6,015 nt of DNA from Bordetella parapertussis (GTDB taxonomy: Bacteria > Pseudomonadota > Gammaproteobacteria > Burkholderiales > Burkholderiaceae_B), in assembly GCA_945911685.1 (NCBI GenBank), contig CAMEAW010000169.1:1-6015 (forward strand). Reading direction: 5' to 3'. The position numbers and the translations under genes were made by a program. A model generated the notes under the pieces. That model did not search any database, was not told the DNA's origin, and was given only the letters and a program-made list of their open reading frames with translations. Every line of letters begins with the position of its first letter. Position 1 is the stretch's first letter. This document shows, one piece after another, positions 1 to 5,600 of this stretch.

Positions 1-167
1 CCTCTAATATAGAGACATTTTGGTCTTTGGCGACCCAAATTTGGGGTCAAGGCCCTGAACGTGCTAACTTGCACGGCATTCATCACCACTCTTATGATGC
101 GCGTTAGCCTGATTTAGGCCTCGCGCCATGCTTGGTAAACCGCTTTAAGAGTTGTATCTGGACAAGA
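1..167. other. Non-coding leader upstream of topB, rich in small dyads
   Basis: No convincing gene is visible here. The frame from base 3 is open from the window edge to a TAG at 105-107 (about 34 codons, no start), which could be the C-terminus of an upstream protein but resembles nothing I recognise, and an opening this short is easily chance. The stretch carries several short inverted repeats: 2-14 (5-bp arms, 3-nt loop), 32-48 (8-bp arms with one extra G), 60-75 (CGTGC/GCACG, 6-nt loop) and 99-126 (GCGCG/CGCGC with an inner imperfect stem). None is followed by a T-run, so none looks like an ordinary intrinsic terminator. They may be regulatory dyads or parts of the topB mRNA leader. Confidence 0.4.
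69..98 (+). promoter_or_regulatory. Possible sigma-70-type promoter for topB
   Basis: A TATGAT box at 93-98 matches the -10 consensus TATAAT at five of six positions. A TTGCAC at 69-74 lies 18 bp upstream but keeps only the TTG of the -35 consensus. Transcription would start near 105, giving a leader of about 60 nt. The -35 half overlaps the CGTGC/GCACG dyad at 60-75, so a protein binding that dyad could affect the promoter. The -35 match is poor and this is only a candidate. Confidence 0.25.
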
Positions 168-2957
168 ATGACTAAAACCTTAATCATTGCCGAAAAACCC
201 TCTGTTGCACTCGATATTTCGCGTGCGTTGGGTGGTTTTACCCGCGAAGGCGACTTTTTCGAAAACGAAAAATACGTGTTGTCTTCAAGTGTGGGCCACC
301 TGCTGACCCTGATCGCTCCAAATGACCCTGTCAAGGGTAAATGGAGCTTTGCCCACCTGCCGGTTGTGCCGCCTGAGTTCGACTTGGCGCCAACAAAGGA
401 CAAGCGTTCGGGCGATCGGCTCAAAATGCTGGTCAAACTGATCAAACGTAAGGATGTTGGCGCGCTAATTAACGCCTGCGACGCCGGGCGTGAAGGCGAA
501 TTGATTTTTCGCTACATCGCCCAATATGCGGGCCAAAAGAAACCTACGCAACGGTTGTGGTTGCAATCCATGACGCAAGACGCCATCCGCGAAGCGTTTG
601 CCACGTTGCGGGCCGATGACACCATGAAGCCGCTTGAAGCGGCTGCCCGGTCGCGCGCCGAGGCAGATTGGTTGGTGGGGATTAATGGCACGCGCGCCAT
701 GACCGCCTTTAATAGTAAAGATGGTGGTTTTTTCAAGACCCCGGTCGGACGCGTACAAACGCCTACGCTGGCCTTAGTGTTTGCTCGCGAAGAAAAAATC
801 CGTCATTTCGTACCTCGTGACTACTGGGAAGTGAAAGCGAGTTTTGTCGCAGCCGCCGGCATCTATGAAGGGCGTTGGATTGATCCAGCCTTCAAAAAAG
901 TCGCTGACGACGCCGAGCAAAAAGAATCGCGGGTCTGGACCGAAGCCGCTGCAAAAAGCGTGGTGGCGGCTTGCCGCAATCAGCCAGGAGTGGTGACCGA
1001 AGAATCTAAACCGCGCTTTGAAGCTGCTAAACCCTTGTTTGATCTGACCTCGTTACAGCGCGAGGCCAACGGGCGTTTTGGCTTTTCTGCGAAAACGACG
1101 CTGTCACTTGCGCAAAGCTTGTATGAACGCCACAAAGCACTGACATATCCAAGAACGGATTCAAAATTTTTGCCCGAAGATTATCTCAATACGGTACGCG
1201 AGACCATTGCCGGTTTAGCGGAGGGCAAAGGCGTTTCAAAAGCCATTGCCCCGCATGCTGCGACGATTACCAAAAATGGCTGGGTCAAACCTAACCGTCG
1301 TATTTTTGATAACAAAAAAGTGTCGGATCACTTTGCAATTATTCCGACGATGCAGGTGCCAACTGAACTTAGTGATGCTGAGGCAAAGGTCTACGACATC
1401 GTCGTTAAACGTTTCTTGGCGATTTTCTTTCCGCCGGTTGAGTGGCGCGATACGGTACGGACAACCCTCGTACAAGGCCATCACTTCAAAACGGAAGGCA
1501 AGGTCATGGTATCGCCTGGCTGGCGCGCTGTAGAGGGACGCGAGGCTCAGGGTGACGACGCTAACTTAGTGGCGGTGGCAGACGGTGAAAAAGTTCGCAC
1601 CGAAGACATCGAGACCGTGAGTTTGGCGACTCGACCGCCTGCGCGTTACAACGAAGCCACCTTGCTCTCGGGTATGGAAAACGCGGGTAAGCTGGTCGAT
1701 GACGATGATTTTGCTCAGGCGATGGCGCAAAGTGGTCTAGGCACACCAGCCACACGTGCGACCATTATTGAAGGCCTACTTTCAGAAACCTATTTGCGCC
1801 GTGACGGACGCGATCTTGTCCCAACGGCAAAAGCCAGGCAGCTGATGACTTTGCTTAACGGCTTAGATGTCAAAGAGCTGACCTCGCCCGAGTTGACTGG
1901 CGAGTGGGAGCATAAGCTTAAGCAGATCGAGCAAGGTGAAATGCAGCGTGAAGCTTTCATGCTCGAGATCGCTCAAATGACGCAAGTCATTGTGAAACGG
2001 GCTAAAGAATATGAGCGCGATACGGTACCGGGTGATTACGTCACCTTGAAATCGCCTTGCCCAAAATGCGGCAGCGTTGTGAAAGAAAACTATCGGCGCT
2101 ATGCCTGCACCAGTTGCGATTTTTCGATTGGTAAGCATCCAGGCGGACGCACGTTTGAGCCTGAAGAAGTTGAGACGCTCATTACTGATAAACGCATAGG
2201 GCCGATGCAGGGTTTTATCAGTAAGATGGGGCGCCCCTTTGCCTCGATCTTGATTATTAACGCTGAGTCTAAGCTTGAGTTTGACTTTGGCCAGCGCGAT
2301 GAGGAGGCTAACGAGCCGGTTGATTTTTCAGGGCAGATGGCTTTGGGCCCATGCCCAAAATGTCAGGCACCGGTGTTTGAGCACGGCATGAGTTTTATTT
2401 GCGAAAAATCGGTTGGGCCTGAACGTAATTGTGATTTCAGGTCGGGCAAGGTGATTTTGCAGCAAGAGATCAGTGCTGAACAAATGACTAAGTTGTTAGC
2501 GACTGGGCGCACTGATCTTCTTGAAGGTTTTGTGTCAAATCGTAACAACCGCAAATTCAAAGCGTATCTGTCGCGTGGTGAAGATGGCAAAGTGAGCTTT
2601 GAGTTTGAGGCGCGCCCCGTCAAAGAAGGCGGCAAAGCTGGTACCGGTCGTTTTGCTGCAAAAGCTGCAGGCAAAACAGCGGGTAAGACTGCCAGCAAAA
2701 CCGCGACTAAAACCGCGGCGAAAATGCCAACTAAGACGGCGGCAAAAAAAGCGACTAAGAAGGCGGTTAAAAAAGCGGTTGCCAAGCCAACCGTTGCTGT
2801 TGCGACAGAAGCAGTCGATGCTGTCGTGGCTAAGCCTGCGGTTAAAGCGGTGAAAAAAGCGGTAAAGAAAGCGGTCAAAAAAGCAGTGAAAAAAGCGGTG
2901 ACAAAAAGCGTAAAAAAAACCGCGATTAAGTCCGCAGCCAAAAAAGCCGCAAAATAA
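168..2957 (+). CDS. topB: DNA topoisomerase III (type IA) with zinc fingers and H1-like tail
   Basis: This 929-residue type IA topoisomerase would cut and pass single strands, decatenating replication and recombination intermediates in the nucleoid. The Toprim domain shows Glu9 in AEKPS and D105-A-G-R-E-G-E111; the second acidic position of the usual DxD is Gly107. Further core motifs are GINGTR (171-176) and VGRVQTPTL (193-201). Catalytic Tyr327 lies in TYPRTDS, with Arg329 close by, matching Tyr328/Arg330 of E. coli TopB. Two zinc fingers follow (Cys631/634/647/650 and Cys729/732/745/755), each ahead of a topoisomerase C-terminal-repeat module, then a Lys/Ala tail from about 821. E. coli TopB is about 650 residues, so everything after the core is extra. 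I chose ATG 168 over the in-frame TTG at 132 because the Toprim strand MTKTLIIAEKPS begins there; its ribosome site is weak (GGA at 160-162). Identification is firm; the tail's role is inferred. Confidence 0.96.
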   Translation: MTKTLIIAEKPSVALDISRALGGFTREGDFFENEKYVLSSSVGHLLTLIAPNDPVKGKWSFAHLPVVPPEFDLAPTKDKRSGDRLKMLVKLIKRKDVGALINACDAGREGELIFRYIAQYAGQKKPTQRLWLQSMTQDAIREAFATLRADDTMKPLEAAARSRAEADWLVGINGTRAMTAFNSKDGGFFKTPVGRVQTPTLALVFAREEKIRHFVPRDYWEVKASFVAAAGIYEGRWIDPAFKKVADDAEQKESRVWTEAAAKSVVAACRNQPGVVTEESKPRFEAAKPLFDLTSLQREANGRFGFSAKTTLSLAQSLYERHKALTYPRTDSKFLPEDYLNTVRETIAGLAEGKGVSKAIAPHAATITKNGWVKPNRRIFDNKKVSDHFAIIPTMQVPTELSDAEAKVYDIVVKRFLAIFFPPVEWRDTVRTTLVQGHHFKTEGKVMVSPGWRAVEGREAQGDDANLVAVADGEKVRTEDIETVSLATRPPARYNEATLLSGMENAGKLVDDDDFAQAMAQSGLGTPATRATIIEGLLSETYLRRDGRDLVPTAKARQLMTLLNGLDVKELTSPELTGEWEHKLKQIEQGEMQREAFMLEIAQMTQVIVKRAKEYERDTVPGDYVTLKSPCPKCGSVVKENYRRYACTSCDFSIGKHPGGRTFEPEEVETLITDKRIGPMQGFISKMGRPFASILIINAESKLEFDFGQRDEEANEPVDFSGQMALGPCPKCQAPVFEHGMSFICEKSVGPERNCDFRSGKVILQQEISAEQMTKLLATGRTDLLEGFVSNRNNRKFKAYLSRGEDGKVSFEFEARPVKEGGKAGTGRFAAKAAGKTAGKTASKTATKTAAKMPTKTAAKKATKKAVKKAVAKPTVAVATEAVDAVVAKPAVKAVKKAVKKAVKKAVKKAVTKSVKKTAIKSAAKKAAK
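2667..2900 (+). repeat. Tandem Lys/Ala codon repeats encoding the TopB tail
   Basis: Residues 834-873 of TopB read as ten consecutive four-residue units of the form A-x-K-T/K (12 bp each). A non-basic linker follows (874-891, including a short acidic stretch), then four K-K-A-V units (2853-2900). The last four units are nearly identical in DNA, differing mostly at third codon positions. The composition resembles the C-terminal domain of histone H1, bacterial H1-like proteins such as Bordetella BpH1, and AlgP-type tails, which bind DNA without sequence specificity. Because the unit is 12 bp, gain or loss of units would stay in frame, so tail length may vary between strains. Confidence 0.85.
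2744..2750 (+). other. A7 run in slippery phase (A_AAA_AAA) within topB tail
   Basis: The run is read as gcA AAA AAA, the X_XXY_YYZ arrangement that favours -1 slippage. In the -1 frame the next codons are AGC, GAC, then TAA at 2756-2758, so slippage would end the protein just after Lys861 and remove the second half of the basic tail. Polymerase slippage on the A-run could have a similar effect. I see no clear stimulatory hairpin or Shine-Dalgarno element, and A-runs are expected in Lys-rich genes, so function is uncertain. Confidence 0.2.
2912..2919 (+). other. A8 run in slippery phase within topB tail
   Basis: Eight consecutive A residues are read as gtA AAA AAA Acc. A -1 shift would give AAC CGC GAT and then TAA at 2927-2929, trimming only the last dozen residues. 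This is the longest A homopolymer in the tail and a plausible site of replication or transcription slippage. It is weaker evidence than the A7 run because the truncated product would differ little. Confidence 0.18.
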
Positions 2958-3004
2958 GCGCTTGCAAAGGGGTCTGATTTTTTACTAAAGGCTAAGGTAC
3001 TGTT

Positions 3005-3826
3005 TTGAGTTTGCATGTAGATATTAAGCGCGTGACTGTACCCCAACTCATGGCGTGCAAGGGCCGTCGAATAATTGTGGCGTTGACAGCCCATAATTAT
3101 TCGACGGCACGCATCATTGATGAGTATGTTGACTTTATATTGATTGGCGACTCAACGGCGATGGTTGCCTATGGCCTACCCGACACTCTCACAATCACGA
3201 TCGAGCAAATTGGGCAACATACCGCTGCCGTCGTGCGGGCAACACAACACGCGTGCGTTGTTGCTGACATGCCGTTTGGTAGTTATCAAGAATCCCCAGA
3301 GCAAGCCTTTCGCAATGCCGCGTATTTGCTTGGTAAAGGCGCCACAGCGGTCAAGCTTGAGGGCGGAGTGGTGATGGCTGAGACGGTTCGCTACCTTGTC
3401 GACCGCGGCATCCCAGTGATGGCACACGTGGGGCTGATGCCCCAATACGTCAACACCATGGGCGGTTACCTGGCGCAAGGTCGTAGCCCCGAAGCGGCCG
3501 CTCGAATACTCGCCGAGGCGCAAGCGCTTGAGCAAGCGGGTGCGTTTGCGATTGTGCTCGAAGGGGTTGCCGAGGCCTTGGGCGAAACGATTACGACAGC
3601 GCTCGCGATTCCGACAATCGGGATTGGGGCTTCAGTGAAATGCGATGGTCAAATACTGGTCACAGAAGATATGCTTGGCTTAAGTGGCGAGCGTGTGCCA
3701 AAATTCGTTAAGCGCTATGCCAATCTTGAAGAAATCATGCGAAGCTCAGTTCAGCGTTACGCTGATGAGGTTCGCGCTAGTCAATTTCCCGAGCCGCAGC
3801 ATTGTTTTGGTATCAAACGCACCTGA
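3005..3826 (+). CDS. panB: Ketopantoate hydroxymethyltransferase (PanB family)
   Basis: PanB transfers a hydroxymethyl group from 5,10-methylenetetrahydrofolate to 2-oxoisovalerate, making ketopantoate for pantothenate and CoA, in the cytoplasm. The 273 residues span the whole TIM-barrel family. Visible functional residues, with E. coli equivalents, are Asp49-Ser50 (D45, S46), Asp88 in ADMPF (D84), Lys117 and Glu119 in KLEGG (K112, E114), His141 (H136) and Glu186 (E181). The TTG start is chosen because AAGG at 2994-2997 sits 7 nt before it and the family N-terminus (VTVPxL, from residue 10) lies too far upstream for the next ATG (Met16). Departures from consensus are T-A-H-N-Y (28-32) for TAYDY, GGYLAQGR for GGYKVQGR, and IGIGASVKCDGQ for IGIGAG. 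No panC follows in the window, so this may be a divergent or second PanB. The catalytic set looks intact. Confidence 0.88.
   Translation: MSLHVDIKRVTVPQLMACKGRRIIVALTAHNYSTARIIDEYVDFILIGDSTAMVAYGLPDTLTITIEQIGQHTAAVVRATQHACVVADMPFGSYQESPEQAFRNAAYLLGKGATAVKLEGGVVMAETVRYLVDRGIPVMAHVGLMPQYVNTMGGYLAQGRSPEAAARILAEAQALEQAGAFAIVLEGVAEALGETITTALAIPTIGIGASVKCDGQILVTEDMLGLSGERVPKFVKRYANLEEIMRSSVQRYADEVRASQFPEPQHCFGIKRT
3063..3108. repeat. 18-bp inverted repeat (hairpin) inside the 5' part of panB
   Basis: Arms 3063-3080 and 3091-3108 are complementary at 17 of 18 positions; the single exception (3077 with 3094) is a G.U wobble in RNA. The loop 3081-3090 is 10 nt. The outer 14 bp are perfect. The hairpin starts 58 nt after the TTG start and encodes residues 20-35. 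There is no T-run after it, so it is not an intrinsic terminator. It could be an mRNA structure affecting translation or stability, a protein-binding dyad, or a product of palindrome-templated mutation. The repeat itself is certain; its role is unknown. Confidence 0.9.
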
Positions 3827-3843
3827 TTCTAGACTTCACTTAA

Positions 3844-4368
3844 ATGACCTCACCTGAAAAGCCTTCATCTGAAAAGCCCTGGCATATTGTTCGCCAATCT
3901 AAAGTACATGGAAACGGCGTTTTTGCGGCACGTAAAATCCCTGAAGGCACGCGCATTATTGAATATGCCGGCACGACCATCAGTGCTAAAGAGGCTGATC
4001 GGCGCCACCCCACAAACCCAGATGACCCGTTTCACACCTTCTTCTTCTCGTTAAGTTCAGGCAAAGTGATTGACGGCAATGATCACGGCAACGAAGCGCG
4101 CTGGATTAATCACGCCTGCGAGCCAAATTGTGAAAGCTCAGAAGGCAAGGGTGGCAAACGTGTTTACATCTTGGCAAAACGCGATATCAAACGCGGTGAA
4201 GAACTTAACTACGACTATGGCTTAATTATCGATGACGAGAAATTAACCAAGTCACTTAAGGCCCAGTACGAGTGCCGTTGTGGTGCGCCGAGCTGTCGCA
4301 AAACGATGCTGGGCCTCCCCGAAAAGACAGCCAAGAAAAAAGCCAAAAAAACGACTAATAAGGCTTAA
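3844..4368 (+). CDS. Bacterial SET-domain protein-lysine methyltransferase
   Basis: SET proteins transfer methyl groups from S-adenosylmethionine to lysine side chains. In this 174-residue protein the core runs from about residue 13: HGNGVFA (22-28, SAM-binding motif), the RWINHACEPNC segment (86-96, the NHSCxPN motif with Ser changed to Ala), GEELNYDYG (118-126, catalytic Tyr region), and a post-SET zinc module C144-x-C146-x4-C151 that would pair with Cys92. A short basic tail follows (161-173), nine of whose 13 residues are lysine. The start is constrained: TAA directly precedes the ATG in frame, and no Shine-Dalgarno sequence is visible, so translation is probably coupled to panB, whose stop lies 17 bp upstream. 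No pre-SET or other targeting domain is present. The substrate is not shown; the Lys-rich TopB tail, histone-like proteins, ribosomal proteins or its own tail are candidates. Confidence 0.9.
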   Translation: MTSPEKPSSEKPWHIVRQSKVHGNGVFAARKIPEGTRIIEYAGTTISAKEADRRHPTNPDDPFHTFFFSLSSGKVIDGNDHGNEARWINHACEPNCESSEGKGGKRVYILAKRDIKRGEELNYDYGLIIDDEKLTKSLKAQYECRCGAPSCRKTMLGLPEKTAKKKAKKTTNKA

Positions 4369-4376
4369 ACGACACC

Positions 4377-4829
4377 ATGAATCAACCTACTCGAACCCCC
4401 TTGGGCGCGTTGATTCCAGGGTTGTTCGGCGTATTACCCTTTTGGGGTTTTGCCTTGGCAACGGTCGTTGACACTGGGGTTGACCCACTCCTCGCGCTGA
4501 TGGGGTTGATGATGTATGGCGCGGTGATCTTAAGTTTTGTGGGTGCATTATGGTGGGGGATGGCAGTGCATGCCCCGCCAAACGCGCCACGCACAACGAT
4601 GTTTGTCTGGAGCGTGGTGCCGGCACTGATTGGCTGGGGCGCGACACTGACCACGCCAGAAACAGGTCTGCGTATTTTGATGGCGGGCTTGGCGTTTCAA
4701 TGGTTGCTTGACAGCATGCTCAGACGCAAGATGCCTGAGTTAATGCTTGGCTGGGTCTTTCGTTTGCGTACGATGTTGACAGGTGGTGCGCTGAGCGCCT
4801 TGGGCTTTACCTGGTGGCAGTTGGCCTAA
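4377..4829 (+). CDS. DUF3429 family integral membrane protein
   Basis: This 150-residue protein is hydrophobic, with about five candidate membrane segments (roughly 11-31, 38-64, 76-92, 97-112 and 132-149) and a basic stretch after the fourth (RRK, 116-118). The segment YGAVILSFVGALWWG (47-61), followed by a W-S-V-V-P motif (78-82), is what I associate with DUF3429, a family related to eukaryotic TMEM69 and of unknown function. No catalytic residues are apparent. It begins 8 bp after the SET gene and ends 3 bp before the DUF455 gene, so it is very likely co-transcribed with both. The ribosome site is weak: AAGG at 4360-4363 is too distant to be ideal, which fits translational coupling. The family call is from memory of motifs rather than a search. 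Confidence 0.8.
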   Translation: MNQPTRTPLGALIPGLFGVLPFWGFALATVVDTGVDPLLALMGLMMYGAVILSFVGALWWGMAVHAPPNAPRTTMFVWSVVPALIGWGATLTTPETGLRILMAGLAFQWLLDSMLRRKMPELMLGWVFRLRTMLTGGALSALGFTWWQLA

Positions 4830-4832
4830 GAG

Positions 4833-5600
4833 ATGGAACTCAGAGAGCGTGCACTTGAGGCGTTGTGCCACGATACTTGGCAGGCGAAGGCTGATTGTCT
4901 GGGCGAGTTGAGTCAGAGTTCAACGCTTGATACCGCGCGTATCTTTTCAGCCCCAACCGACATCCCCGGTCGACCCTCGATCAAACTCGTGCCACCCGCG
5001 CAGCTGGGCTTACGCAGCGTGCATACGCTTGAAGGCCGTGCGGTGTTGATTCACGCGTTGGCCCATATTGAATTCAACGCTATCAATCTTGCCTTGGATG
5101 TGATTTGGCGCTTTGCGAACATGCCTGATAAGTTTTATTACGACTGGCTGCGGGTCGCTCAAGAAGAGTGTGAGCACTTTGGTTTGCTCAATCAGCATTT
5201 ACAAACCTTAGGCCATCAGTATGGTGATTTTTCGGGGCACGATGGCCTGTGGGAAATGGCTGAGCGCACGCAAGATGATGTGTTGGCGAGGCTAGCTTTG
5301 GTGCCTAGAACGCTCGAGGCCAGAGGCCTGGATGCGTCGCCTGCGGTCAGACATAAGCTGGCCAGTGGTGGCGACCCGGCGGGCGCCGCAATCATCGATA
5401 TTATTTTGCGTGATGAAATCGGCCACGTGGCGATTGGTAATCACTGGTATCGCTGGCTCTGTACCGAGCGTGGATTAGATCCTATCAAGACCTACGCCGA
5501 GCTGGCGACGACCTATCGGGCACCAAAATTAAAAGGGCCATTCAATATTGAGGCTCGCCTCGCGGCGGGCTTTGATCCAGCAGAGATTGCGTTGTTATGA
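4833..5600 (+). CDS. DUF455 ferritin-like di-iron protein
   Basis: This 255-residue cytoplasmic protein belongs to the DUF455 (COG2833) branch of the ferritin-like superfamily. Its helical-bundle metal motifs are visible: Glu80 in AHIEFNAI, the E112-C-E-H115 pair (ExxH) and the E195-I-G-H198 pair (ExxH), consistent with a carboxylate-bridged di-iron site. Family function is not established; related ferritin-like folds include oxygenases such as the tRNA hydroxylase MiaE, so an oxidation role is possible but unproven. The ATG lies 3 bp after the DUF3429 stop, with only a weak purine stretch (AAGAG) directly abutting it. Its stop overlaps the start of the sulfatase-like gene in an ATGA, implying coupled translation of the two. 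It appears full length. Confidence 0.87.
   Translation: MELRERALEALCHDTWQAKADCLGELSQSSTLDTARIFSAPTDIPGRPSIKLVPPAQLGLRSVHTLEGRAVLIHALAHIEFNAINLALDVIWRFANMPDKFYYDWLRVAQEECEHFGLLNQHLQTLGHQYGDFSGHDGLWEMAERTQDDVLARLALVPRTLEARGLDASPAVRHKLASGGDPAGAAIIDIILRDEIGHVAIGNHWYRWLCTERGLDPIKTYAELATTYRAPKLKGPFNIEARLAAGFDPAEIALL

Noticed and set aside
3..107. C-terminal end of an upstream protein in the frame of base 3
   Set aside because: About 34 open codons without a start or recognisable motif are not enough to call a gene. In this order smg often precedes topB, but the residues do not resemble the Smg C-terminus.
132..167. In-frame TTG start upstream of topB
   Set aside because: The extra 12 residues are not typical of the family and precede the conserved Toprim strand, which begins at ATG 168.
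2962..2988. Possible panB promoter (TTGCAA ... TACTAA)
   Set aside because: The spacing is 15 bp and the -10 box matches only three of six consensus positions, so it is not supportable.
2958..3004. Possible terminator with T6 run between topB and panB
   Set aside because: The T-run at 2978-2983 has no GC-rich hairpin before it; only the short palindrome AAGCGCTT at 2956-2963 is present.
2363..3094. Long minus-strand open frame opposite the topB tail
   Set aside because: It is a shadow of the Lys/Ala codons: AAA/AAG and GCx read backwards give Phe/Leu and Ala/Gly-type codons without stops, producing a false hydrophobic protein. It has no family resemblance and overlaps a firm gene.
3063..3108. 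The panB hairpin as an intrinsic terminator or attenuator
   Set aside because: No U-tract follows the stem and the reading frame continues uninterrupted through it.
4280..4471. Plus-strand open frame overlapping the SET and DUF3429 genes
   Set aside because: It is out of frame with two well-supported genes, is arginine/lysine-rich only because of the shifted Lys codons, and has no ribosome site.
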